DNA of 64,000 nucleotides, from contig BTPP01000009.1 of the NCBI GenBank assembly GCA_037102815.1, forward strand, positions 682,001-746,000. Direction: 5' to 3'. The DNA is from Neurospora intermedia (Eukaryota > Ascomycota > Sordariomycetes > Sordariales > Sordariaceae). A model generated the notes under the pieces. The model saw nothing but the letters and a program-made list of their open reading frames with translations, did not search any database and was not told where the DNA came from. The position numbers and the translations under genes are program-made. Positions 13,318-24,041 of this stretch are shown piece by piece. Numbering within the stretch: position 1 is the first letter of the stretch; every line of letters starts with the position of its first letter.

Positions 13318-15159
13318 TTAAAGCATGGGCTTGAGATCATCGGCAACAACAAAGGGAGCCTCAGTCTTGGCCTTGATCTCGTCAACAGTGACACCATCAG
13401 CGATCTCAATAAGAGTAAGACCCTTCCCAAAGTCGACATCGAAGACGCCCTATCATCATCAGTCAGCTTCTGTCTCAAATCCAATGGGGGGGGGGGTCCA
13501 GCCCATGTAGTGTAGGTAAAAACTCACCAACTCGGTAATAATCCTCGACACACAAGCCTTGCCCGTCAACGGGAACGCGCACTGCTTGACAATCTTGGCA
13601 TTGCCCTTCTTGTCCGTATGCTCCATCGTCACCACCACCTTGGTCTTCTCCGGGTTACTCACCAAGTCCATGGCGCCACCGAACCCCTTGACCTTGCCCG
13701 GCAACATCCAGTTCGCCAAGTCGCCATTCGCGCTGACCTGCATGGCGCCCAAAATCGTCAAGTTGATGCGTCCCGCACGAATCATGCCAAACGACTCCTC
13801 GGACCCAAACACGGCCGCTCCGGGAGCCAGCGTGACCGTCTCCTTGCCAGCATTGATCAGATCCGCGTCCTCCTCGCCCTTCTTCGGGTAGGGGCCCAGA
13901 CCGAGGATACCATTCTCCGACTGCAACAGCACTTCAACGCCTTCCTCGACAAAGTTGGGCGCCAGCATCGGCATGCCGATTCCGAGGTTGGCATACATGC
14001 CATTCTTGAACTCCTTCGCCGCGCGACGCACGATGCGCTCGCGCTTGTTGGCTGTCTCGCCGCTTCCCAGCGCCGACTTTTTGGCGTCTGGGTCGTTGGG
14101 GTCCTTGGCAAACGTAAACTTTTCAATGTTCTTCTCCGCCGTGCTCTGGATCACGCGCTGCACGTAGATGCCCGGCAAGTGGACCGCCTCGGGCGGGATC
14201 TCGCCCGGCTCCACAATGTGTTCGGCCTCGACAATGGTCACTTTGGCGTTGCGGCCCATGGCGCCGTTGAAGTTGTGCGCGGCCAGGCGGAACTGGCAGT
14301 TACCCAGCCGATCGGCCTTGTAGGCTTTCACGAAAGCGTAGTCGCCTGCAATGGAGTGTTCAAGCAAATAACACTTGCCGTTGAACACTTTGACGTCCTT
14401 GGGGTAGCTGAAGACGTCCGGGGTGCCGTCGGGTTTGTTCTTGAGCGGCAACTCGCCCGTTTGCACGACGGTGCCGAACGCGGCGGGGGTGTAGAACGCG
14501 GGGATCCCTTTGCCGCCTGCTGCGCAGCGCTCGGCGAGCGTGCCTTGGGGCGTGAGTTCCAGCTCGACTTCGCCCGTCAGGTACATCTGCTCAAAGGTCT
14601 TGTTCTCGCCGATGTAGGAGGCGATCATCTTCTTGATTTGCTTGGTCTTGAGCAGCTTGCCGAGCCCGGAGGTGTCGGTGCCGGCGTTGTTGGAGACGGC
14701 GGTCAGACCGGTGATTTCGGGCTTGTGGATCACTTCGTCGATTAGGGTGTCGGGCACGCCGCAGAGGCCGAAGCCGCCGCAGAGGAGGGTGCTGTTGGGC
14801 TTCATGTCGGCGAGCGCGGCGGAGGCGGAGGGGTAGAGCTTGTTGATCTCGGGGCGGCGGAGGGTGGTGGAGAAGCATCGCGCTAGGAGGGCAGTGTGCT
14901 ACATTTTGGAGGTGTTTGTTAGTTTGGTGATGCCCATTTAGGGGGGGGGGAGGTGAAAGTTCTTTGGTGGTGAGAAGAAAGGGGGTGTAGTGTTTTTGTG
15001 GTGGTGGTGTTGACATTGTCGATGCCAAACAACTGAAACGAACCAGGGGTCTCCGTTGTTCGCACTCGTTGTGCTCGCAAGGAAGAAGCTGGAGGAACAA
15101 CTACTTACGTTGTTGCCATACTTGGCATACGCCCTCAGCGTACGAAGGGCTGTGGACAT
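13318..15159 (-). CDS. mitochondrial succinyl-CoA:3-ketoacid CoA transferase (SCOT)
   Basis: Three exons, 15159-15109, 14898-13528 and 13449-13318, encode 517 residues, the usual SCOT length. The start ([36 protein letters not shown]) is a mitochondrial presequence interrupted by the first intron. The A part has [14 protein letters not shown]; the B part has [15 protein letters not shown] and the catalytic-glutamate motif [12 protein letters not shown] with Glu345. The final exon gives [19 protein letters not shown]. The enzyme moves CoA between succinate and acetoacetate for ketone-body use in the matrix; fungal relatives can also act on acetate or propionate CoA esters. Donors are GTAAGT and GTGAGT. 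A long open frame on the other strand is only its shadow. Confidence 0.93.
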
Positions 15160-17582
15160 TTTGGCTGGTGATTTGTGTAACTTCTTTTCCTCACAGGTAA
15201 CAGGTTTTCGTTTTCCTCCAGAAAATGCGACTGAAGCTTCTCTTTATAAAGCTTCTTGGAAATCGCAATTCGGCTGGCAAGCACCTGGACCTTGGAAAAG
15301 TTTCACCTCGAACAATCGGAACGAGGCTAGAGTACTAGTCTATCTGACCTAGTCCTAGTACTGACTCTATTCTAGTCGTCAATCGTCAATCGTCAATCGT
15401 CAATCGTAGGTCGGTTCGTGAGTTCGGTGCCCTGGGTGGGTGATTCGCGAGGGAGGGGTTCGTCCGGGTTATTTGATAAATAGCAACGGGGGGTAGAAGC
15501 GGCAGATGCGGTTGTGTACGTAGGTACGTTGGATCGGAACCGGTAGTGTTGACTTGACCCGTTGATTTCCGTTCGACTACCTCGCAACTCTCGACGACAG
15601 GACAACAATCCAACGAGAAGGGGGAGAGGGGTAATGGGAAAGGGTATCTTGGAGAAGAGAAGAGAAACAGAAAAGGAAGAAGATCAGGAGAGAAGAGAGT
15701 CAAGAAGCAGATGCGGCAGCAGCGGGAGATATGTATCTATCAGTGATAGTGAGACCACCTCTACACCAATTTTGTGTATGTACGGATGAGCACCTTGTTG
15801 GACACCCCAGACAGCAGCATCCTTAAGCTCTTCCCGGTAGCTCTTTGCTGTTACCATCACTTACCGTCCCTTTCCCCCATCTTTTCCTCCCCTTGTCCTG
15901 CTAGCACATAGCCCGTGGTGTTGGTCGAGTGGACTAAATCGAGGCCGAGCTAGTTGCCGTGACTCCAACGGTACCTCCAGCTTCCATGCTCCAGCGTGTT
16001 AATCATCTCCCGCCCTGGCCCGCCCGGTAGCCGCTTCGGAACCCTCCATCGGCAGAGAGTTTGTCCCCAAGGCCCCATCTGACCCTTGTTGTTCCGCGGT
16101 TTGCTCGGCATTAAGCGGGCACGACGGGGCCGCGGGGAAATGTGTTTACGCGCGGATGGTGGGATGGGCGTTAGTTGGATCCGGGGGTTACATGCATGTT
16201 CCTGGTCCGAGATTTTAGGTCAAGCGACATCGTTTGTTAGGTATGTTAAGTAATTGGAGATGGCTCTTACTAAGGACTGACAACTCCAACGACTTTTATA
16301 ATATTCACTACATATAGGAATTTGTTACTATATGTAACCTAATAGCGGACCTCACATAGAGTGCACTAACAACTATTATCTGGGCTTCGCTCTCCAACAC
16401 TTTGGTACTGAAGCACCAAAATCACCTGGGGAAACCACTACAATTCATCCCACACTATCCGATGGATATCTCGTGGCTCTTCTCATAGAGGTAATCACCA
16501 TCATACCATTTCAGACACACGTTATAACCACTTACTGTTCTACCTAGTTATCAACAATTGTCTATATCTCCCCAGCTGACTTTCACATCTTCCTCGTTCA
16601 TCACTCGTACTCAAGCCCAGTGCATTATCCATCATCATCTAATATAGGTTATGTATATGAAATGATTAAGGTAGCTATGCTTATGTCGCGTGTGTATCTA
16701 CCCATTCTCCTAGCGCCCGTTGAGATGTTATTCGACAGAGAAGGAAAAGGCTGCGCTTTAAAAACATGTATATGATGTATGTCCCGAATCCGAGTAAAAA
16801 CTCCTACCGCATTCCAATCCATCCATCCAGCCGTCCATCCATGCTCCCTGTGGTCTTCTCAACCTCATCTTCTAAAGGAAAATACCCCATCGTTTCACCC
16901 TTGCGGTGCAATCAAGCCCAACCCACATCATGAAACGTCCATGATGTTATGCGCCCGTCGACAGACTCCGGCATATGTATGCCTGTGCAATGCCGTAAAG
17001 CCGTTGAATCAAGCCAAAAAAACACCTGCTACACCAATGCGTCTCTCGACTTTAAGAATGCGTAGGCTCAAATCAAGACGGTTGTGGTGGTTGTGGTGAT
17101 ACTGGCGGTCTTTGGCTTGGAGAAAAATGCCCATAGAACGCCAGTGCTGTCTTTCTCCCGATGGCATTCGCCGTTCGCAACTGTGCTACACGCACCTGAG
17201 ACACCTCTTTCGTTTGTGCCCGCCTTCATAGTGCGACCCGAGAAGATGCAAGGACAAGCTGTGCGATGAGATCTATGAGTGCTTTCCTTGCTGCCCTCCA
17301 ATTTTTCCAGGCACGCACCCAAAGTTTATCTTCCTCGTCGGCTCCAGATGTGAAAGGGGGAAGTGTGCTAAAGATATCCTTCGAGCATGGCTCACATCAC
17401 CCAGTGCCCAAGGCCATTATTCGACTGGTATCAAAAATATGCTCCATCGCGTAAGTGACGGCTTTCGCTTGCCTTGGCCCGAGGGGTTGACCAAATCATC
17501 CTCGAGGCCTGCGTCTCAACACACGGGTCGCGACTCCCAACACGTCTCGTACAGTATGGGCACGCTGCGCCAAGAGGTCGTC
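15160..17582. other. long intergenic region (2.4 kb)
   Basis: No gene is supported. The left part should be the SCOT promoter and includes the CGTCAAT tandem repeat. The right part lies downstream of the Ariadne gene. Short open frames around 16779-17322 have no recognisable features, and no RNA gene is recognised. Confidence 0.45.
15377..15404 (+). repeat. four tandem copies of CGTCAAT
   Basis: Four perfect 7-base units followed by a partial CGT. It sits about 220 bases upstream of the SCOT start codon, within the presumed promoter. Confidence 0.9.
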
Positions 17583-19584
17583 CTAACGACGGCTGCTAGA
17601 GGTGGTGGCAGGAGTGCTCGTGGGATTCACGATAGGCGCACCACTGACCAAATCAATGTTGAAGGTCCATTTACCTAGCGGCTTGGTTAGTACCGACGAG
17701 TATAACAGATTCCGCAAAAAAAAAGTCTTACCTTTTTGAAGGTTCTCAGCAGTGTCCTCTAGAAGAATGACGCGCCGCTTGTTGCAGTACGACGTCTTGT
17801 CCATGATGTCCACCTTGAGGCCGGGCTGGGCAAGGTCCTGGACCGGCTTCTCAAACATCTCAGACAGGTTCTCTACCGCCATCTCCAAGTCCTTCTGATT
17901 GCTCTCGAAGATCTCGGTGAGATTGTTGCGTGCCAGATAGAATGCAAAGGCGTAGGTCCACATGAGCGTTTGCCGGCACGTCTGCAACGCCTGCGATGCA
18001 GATTGCAGGTACTGGACTTCGATCCAGGACATGCCCGACTGCTTTTGGAGCTCCACCATCTTCTTCTCCGTCTTGACATATAGATCCTTGTCCAGACGGG
18101 CTGACTGCTCATGGTTGTGGTAGCGGTTGTAGTAGTGGAGGTAGCGCTCCAGGGAGACTCGGGACCTAGCCTGAGCGTCGCGGGCTTCGGCGCCGCTCTT
18201 TTCCTCAAAGCGGTTGCAGTTGTACCAGCTCGTGCCGTGTTCGGACCAAAGCCCCATACACATCCAGCAAAACTCGTATTTGCACTTGCGGCATGTCATG
18301 TGGTTGCAGCCACCGTTCTTCTCGATCGTGCTGTTGCACTTTGGGCATTCCTTGGTGTTAGCTGATATCCAATTGGCCGTTTCCGAGTCGTCTGCACATT
18401 TCTTGAGCCACTTCTTCACGAGCTCACAGGGAGCGGGCTGGTGGTCGGTGTAGATGCAGCCAAAGCAAAAGCGGTGGCCGCACAGACATGACACTGTGGG
18501 CACCACCTTGGTGAGGTCTTTCTTCTTGACACCGCACTCGATGGCGTTTGCGCAGTCAGGCGAGGGGCACCATTTAAGAGTTTCCTTGTCCTCAACGTAT
18601 GTGCGCATGAGCAGCTCGTCATATCGTTCCGTCAACTCGGGCGTGACTAGGATGTCGAGCGAGCGGGCATCGATAATGAGATTGCAGCCGTCGGAGGGAC
18701 ACTGGATACGGGCGGCCTCGCCTTCTTCGCGGATCTTTTGTGATAGATACTGGCGGTAGCAGTCGACACAGTAACGATGGCCGCACTTGATGGCGAAGGA
18801 TTCGAGGCCGTCTCCGTCTTCACAGCAGATGTCGCACATGAAGCCAGGGATGACCTGCAGCCGGGGCTTGTCGGCGGCGGTCTGTGCGAGGCCGGCCGCA
18901 TCGAGAACTTGACGGGGTTTGTCCATGTAGTCCTCGATCAGACGCTCCCGGTTCCACCGAAAGTGCCGTAGCAAAATGGCCGCTTCTTCTTTGGAGATGT
19001 CGAGAATCATGTTGACCTCGTCGACCAGGCCATCCTGCTGTTTCTGTATGTCTTCGGGGCGGAACACCTTGAAGGGGATATCGAGGTAGTTGTGCTTCTT
19101 GGCCTGCTGGGAGTCCTTGTTTCCGGTATCCAGATCGGGCTCGTCGTCAAAGTCGAAGTCTGGCGGGATGGCGGGGTCAGTATAAGGCAAAGTGTCTGGG
19201 GGCGAGCAGTAGGATCATAGTGGTAGTCTCACCCTCGGGATTAGACATGTCGTTGTCGCTGTCATCCTCCTGCATCATGTCATCCTCGGAGGAGAGGTTG
19301 GACATGAAATCGTCTTCGGAGTCCATGGCGTCGTCGGCGGCGGGGTCAGCGTCGCTATGGCTGTCGTCGTTGCCGTTGTGCGAGGTGGTGGTGGTGAGGG
19401 GAGTCGGGGGAGCGGCTTCGGGGCCCTGGTGTTGTTTGCCGGCTGAGGCGAGTTGGGTTCTCTTGTTTGGGAGAGTATCGTCCGAGATGGGGGACGTCGT
19501 CGCCTCAGCGGCCTTCCGCTTTCTAGTTTGGGGAGGAATGGTGCCGGCTTTGTAAGAGTCGAGCAAAGATCTTGGACTCGCCAC
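17583..19584 (-). CDS. Ariadne-type RBR E3 ubiquitin ligase
   Basis: Three exons, 19584-19233, 19159-17732 and 17674-17583, encode about 623 residues. Introns have donors GTGAGA and GTAAGA; the second ends with CTAAC and CGCTAG. Residues 1-117 are Ser/Asp-rich and disordered. RING1 starts at CDICCEDGDGLESFAIKCGH, followed by an IBR (CLCGHRFCFGC) and RING2 (ECPKCNSTIEKNGGCNHMTC). Cys402 in NGGCNHM is the predicted catalytic cysteine that takes ubiquitin from the E2. A C-terminal Ariadne helical domain follows (from about residue 430, with YYNRYHNHEQSARLDKDLY). In this family the Ariadne domain inhibits RING2 until neddylated cullin binds, so a role with cullin-RING ligases is likely. The upstream region holds dense AGGTA/TACCT palindromes. 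Confidence 0.92.
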
Positions 19585-19914
19585 CCGGATGCCGTAGTGG
19601 ATGATCGAGGCCGGGAGTGGTGGAAGGGCGTCGATGGGTGAATGAGTCAGCAGAGAAACCGGGGAGTGACGTCGAGAGTCGAGATTGTTGGGGTTGGAGC
19701 CGAGTCGCGCGGGGTAGCAGTTGTATTGATCAATGTCGGTCGCGGAAGATGATACCGGGCAATTGTATGTACTTGAAGTTGTATGTGACGGAATGAAGGG
19801 AAGTCGGGGCGAGATGGGATGATTGCTTGGGTGGGTTTGTTGTTTTGGGTCAAGATGGGATTCCGGGCGGAAACTCCCTAAAAGCGGGCAGAGGCCCGTA
19901 CAGGGTGCTACTGT

Positions 19915-20530
19915 CTAGTGTACCTCTAGAATACCTCTAGAGGTAGAGTACAGTATCTTTTGTATCAGCGAATACTAGAGGTTACCTCTTAGAGGCTATC
20001 ACTAGTACTAGCTACTGGCTGGAGGCAGGTACCGTGCAATCACCTGCAGCCCGGCTTACCTCTAGGTATGTGTAGTACCCGACCCGACGTACCTAAGGTA
20101 GAGGTAGGTAGTAGCGGCAGGATACCTAGTCGACAGAAGACAGCAAGGGAATCACCTCTACCTCTACTGTAGAGGTAGTTTACAAGTGTACTTATGCCGC
20201 CGACTCGAAAAAGAGATGCCCTACACTAAGGTAGGTAGGTAATGAGTGGGCGATGTTTGATATACCTCTAGGTAGTTTCTTTTGGCTACCTAAGACAGTC
20301 CAAGTGTTAGGTTGTAGTGACAGCACAACAGCGACGGAGTCAAAGAAGTGAAGGACGGGAGCTGTGCCCGGTGCCTGGCTGCCTGTCACTCCTGCCCGAC
20401 TCACCTACCTACTGTTGCCCTGTTTGCTGCCTGTTTCTTGGCCGCTTCACGGCAAAGGCAAAGTCAGTTCCCTGACAGGACCCTTGCCGAGCTAACAGAT
20501 TGACAAAGGTGGGTTATGTACCTCTAGGTA
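19915..20530. repeat. cluster of TACCTCTAG / AGGTAGAGGTA motifs with palindromes
   Basis: About nine scattered copies of ACCTCTA or its complement. They include the perfect palindrome TACCTCTAGAGGTA near 19932-19945 and an inverted pair CTACCTCTAC/GTAGAGGTAG near 20160-20180. Spacing is irregular, so this is not a simple tandem array. It lies 330-950 bases upstream of the Ariadne start. Confidence 0.7.
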
Positions 20531-21135
20531 ACCTACAAAATAATCAAGTTACTCGCGCATTTGCTGCTGGGGAATTCAGTCAGCATTCTGTAGAGTTAAG
20601 CATTTTGATTTCAAATGCCGTCCCCAGAGTTCCACTTGAAACTCCGCTGCCATCGAAAGGTGGATTCCGGGGAACATCCAAAAGGGACCATTCCACCAAC
20701 ATGGGGGAGATTGCAAAGATACCCTATTACTTGTAGCATGGTAAAAGTAAGGGCTTCGATTCGACATGACCATTGTTCTGAGCTCAAGTGAACGGCAACA
20801 AGATGATATTCAAGTTATGCAAGAATAGGTAGAGTTACCCAGACGTGTTCCCGGTCTTGGGTTCGTTCTCGTAGAGACCATGGATAGATTGGCAGAGGTC
20901 AGTAGGTAGTAGTGGTCAAGCAGCTCACGAGTGACCAGTCGGGAATGAGCTGGGTGGTCATGGGATAATTCAAGTCAGAAACTTCCGATATATCCAGCTG
21001 TTCAGGTGTGCCGTTCCCCGACTTTCACCTTGAAGGGGGGGACGGATTTTAGATGGGAGTGAGATTGCGTCGATCAAGTGGAAGTTGGAAGGTGGTCGGG
21101 TGGTCAATGACGGAGAAGTCTCTCAGAGGCAAATG

Positions 21136-21149
21136 GGGGTTAGGGTTAT
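21136..21149 (+). promoter_or_regulatory. telobox-like site GGGGTTAGGGTTAT
   Basis: Identical over 14 bases to the site at 4968-4981 and placed about 260 bases upstream of the FHA gene start. It contains TTAGGGTTA, the telobox core. Regulatory use is inferred from position and recurrence only. Confidence 0.35.
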
Positions 21150-21411
21150 AGTAGCTCACCTGTCACTAGACGGGAGGCACATACCTATGTACAAGATACT
21201 GCTAGCATGTAACTCCTGCTAGCGTCATAGGGCCCTGCCGAGCACGCGACAAAGGGTGCCCCCAAACTACCCTAAGCTTCCCTAGTCCAGAAAGACGGGA
21301 TAATTTTCCACCAACACCCAGCTGGAGGTTGGATGCGCCATCGGCTCTCTCACCCACATTGACCAAAGTTACTGGCCTGGTAATTATTCAGAAAGGATTC
21401 AAACGACATCA

Positions 21412-22476
21412 ATGGGCTCAGAACGTACAGAAGACGACCACAGGTCGCGTCGCCGTGACGATCATCGAGACGCCCCCAGAGACAGAGACAGCGCAAGCAC
21501 CAGCCGACACGACAAGCGCGACTCTACAGAAGACTCCCACAGACATCGCAGGCGCTCTCGGTCTCCAAGGCGAGATCACCAAAGACGATCCAGATCCCCA
21601 GACACCAAAAAGCGCCGGTCACGTTCGCGGTCACCACGCGACAGGGAGAGAGAAAGAGGCGGCGACAGAGACAGAGACAGGGAGCGGAGAAGGGACAGGG
21701 ACCGACATGGAGACCGAGGAGAGGACGACAGTGACAGACGACACCGCCGGCGCGACGACAAGGACAAGGACGGCCACTGGGATAGAGAGAGAGACAGAGA
21801 CAGAGACCGGGAAAGAGACAGAGACCGCCGCAGGAATCGCTCATCAGAAAGACGCTCTACCCGGAGAGAAACACAACAACCAGATGACAATGCCGACAAC
21901 AAGCGCAGCCTAATCAAGCGAGGCGGTCCTTTACCTTCGCAAGGTGACTCCTTCGCTGTCAGCATTGGCGAAGAACCCGAGAAACCCAAGGAGAAGCCGA
22001 ACTTTGGCAACACAGGCGTGCTCGCCGCCCAGTCCAACACGGTCACGCAAGCCGACGGGACCACGGTTACGCTCAAATACCACGAGCCACCCGAGGCCCG
22101 CAAGCCCGCACCGCGCGACCAGTGGCGCCTGTACGTCTTCAAGGGCGACGAGGTCATTGACACCATCGAGCTGCATACGCGCAGCTGCTGGCTGGTTGGG
22201 AGGGACCTGGCCATTGCCGATTTGCCGGCCGAGCACCCGAGCATCAGCAAGCAACATGCCGTCATCCAGTTCCGCTATACGGAGAAGAGAAATGAGTACG
22301 GGGATAAGATCGGCCGTGTCAAGCCGTATCTGATTGACTTGGAGAGTGCGAACGGTACCAAACTCAATGGCGACAAGGTACCGGACAGTCGGTACCTGGA
22401 GTTGAGAGACAAGGATATGATTCAGTTCGGGTCCAGTACGAGGGAGTACGTGCTTATGCTCCCGCCCAAGGATTGA
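21412..22476 (+). CDS. FHA-domain splicing factor, Pml1/SNIP1-like
   Basis: Single-exon gene for 354 residues. Residues 1-165 are rich in Arg, Asp, Ser and Glu, with RD/RE dipeptide runs typical of splicing proteins. After the linker comes YVFKGDEVIDTIELHTRSC, then the FHA domain: WLVGRDLAIADLPAEHPSIS, KQHAVIQFR and LIDLESANGTKLNGDKV. The GR, SxxH and NG elements that bind phosphothreonine are all present. The layout matches yeast Pml1 and human SNIP1, subunits of the RES complex that retains unspliced pre-mRNA and aids splicing in the nucleus. The first ATG of the frame is used as start. Confidence 0.88.
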   Translation: MGSERTEDDHRSRRRDDHRDAPRDRDSASTSRHDKRDSTEDSHRHRRRSRSPRRDHQRRSRSPDTKKRRSRSRSPRDRERERGGDRDRDRERRRDRDRHGDRGEDDSDRRHRRRDDKDKDGHWDRERDRDRDRERDRDRRRNRSSERRSTRRETQQPDDNADNKRSLIKRGGPLPSQGDSFAVSIGEEPEKPKEKPNFGNTGVLAAQSNTVTQADGTTVTLKYHEPPEARKPAPRDQWRLYVFKGDEVIDTIELHTRSCWLVGRDLAIADLPAEHPSISKQHAVIQFRYTEKRNEYGDKIGRVKPYLIDLESANGTKLNGDKVPDSRYLELRDKDMIQFGSSTREYVLMLPPKD

Positions 22477-23582
22477 GAGACGGGCAAAACGGGTACGACT
22501 GCTCGTGTTGTTGGGCCAAGGAGAACACGAACAGGCGCAGCCATGGCATACTACCTCTACCTGCAAATTCGATGATGGACGGTGCATGATGTCACTCTTC
22601 AACCGATGCGGGACCTCGGCAGAGTTTATGCCGAGTATGAGCACGGATTTGCCTACCATGGTGGAACAATACACCCTTTGTCGCTTGGGCAGTCAGACGC
22701 TATGGTGACCCCCACTGTTCCAACCGTTCGACTTCAACTGGATTTTGGCATGGCACAGCAGAGCAAACAGCCCGGATGACTGGGCTAACCAAGGACACAG
22801 ATACCCGATGGTACGCTTATATTTAGAGTTCCATGGTGCTACCTCTCACGGGGCGTGGGATGGACTCGTTCACCGCCGGCGTCTTGTTGGCATCTCGAGA
22901 CCCTTTTGGCCCTCGATTTGCTGGATTAGTCTTGGGCCGAGAATGATGATGTTGACTGTCCGGAACTTAGCAGTGTTGGCGTTGGGCCAAGCGGTCCGTT
23001 GAAGGAAAGTTACTACAACGAACCTTCAAAGCCCGGCCGAGAAACATCCATGGTTGTCTATTCTTGACCTAAAAAACCCCATCGATACCTCTGAACCCCT
23101 ACCAACGGACTTTCGCCCGGTGAAATCGAAACTGCAACAGAAACTAGGGCACGTATCACGATGGTGACTAAGACGAGACTGTGACAGGTCCCTCGGTGTC
23201 AGTCTGGCGGAGAATATTGCCCATACCTGTGAATCATCACGATTCATTTACCCCAGTAAACATGTAGTCAATGTACGTCTTTTGTTTAGTCTCCTAGCTA
23301 CCATTACCACGGGCCCAAATCCGAAATGCTGAACAGCCAAGTAGTTTGTCCAGTGCAATATTCAATTGTGCAGTTCAATTTACATATATGTTCTCACATC
23401 AATCCAGTCTCACAAGAAAGAAAGGCGACCGGATTCCCAAAGCGGGTTATCGGTCAAGGTGAAACAGCGTCAACGTCAACGTGCAAGGCTGTGCTAGTCC
23501 CAGACCTGCCCTACCATAGATCATCTTACATGATGTTATGTTGAGGCTCAGCGCGGATATTCAGTTTACTTTGCGAGTTCTG
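22477..23582. other. convergent intergenic region
   Basis: 1.1 kb between the FHA gene and the small gene at 23583-24041. No coding frame, RNA gene or repeat is supported. A degenerate short frame around 22500-23000 has no recognisable feature. Confidence 0.45.
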
Positions 23583-24041
23583 TCAGATAAGGTAGTCAGG
23601 TACCACAGCGTCAACAATGTTGCCAGAGTATCGATTGGATCTCTTTTGGCCAGTGATACCCGGCGGCACCGCCGTCTTGGCCCCTGAATACTTGGTCACC
23701 ATGTCATCGATGTCACTGTACGGCGTAGACGGTTGCCTACAAGTTTGGGCGGGTTAGAAAGGGGCCGGCGCGATGGGGAGATATTGCCGCCAAGGCTTCC
23801 TTCGTTAGTTGCCTCGCCTCCCCTCTCTCTGCCTTGTGCCTCAAACGTGCATGACCAGTAACTGGTCCGAAAAGGGAAAGCATGATGCTGCCCCTCAAGT
23901 CTTCTTTTGTTGGCAAAATGTCATGGCGGCGATGAGAGTCGCAGCTTCAGATCAATAAGATCGGTTAAACGTTTTCGAAATTCAAGAAAGAGCATACACA
24001 GCAGGGACAAACGAAAGATGGGATAGAATGTTGGAGGGCAT
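23583..24041 (-). CDS. small spliced orphan protein (65 residues)
   Basis: I predict two exons, 24041-23998 and 23736-23583, with a GTATGC donor, a CTAAC branch site and a TTGTAG acceptor; the join restores frame in a split Val codon. The product starts MPSNILSHLSFVPAVQPSTP and continues YSDIDDMVTKYSGAKTAVP, with a second YSG further on, and ends DAVVPDYLI. No membrane segment or cysteine is present. Two KYSG/RYSG turns are spaced about 20 residues apart. I do not recognise the family. Support comes from clean splice signals and coding-like composition; it is too short to be evident in a simple frame scan. Confidence 0.5.

Larger units (their letters stand above)
19585..21411. other. divergent intergenic region between the Ariadne and FHA genes
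   Basis: 1.8 kb shared promoter region. It is dominated on the left by repeated TACCTCTAG/CTAGAGGTA motifs, described separately, and carries the second telobox-like site near its right end. No coding frame is supported. Confidence 0.5.

Noticed and set aside
13618-14745. 375-codon open frame on the plus strand
   Set aside because: It is antisense to the SCOT gene, whose product is unmistakable; high third-position GC keeps the opposite strand open.
21576-22265. 229-codon minus-strand frame rich in Ser and Leu
   Set aside because: Reverse of the Arg/Asp-rich coding repeat of the FHA gene; not independent.
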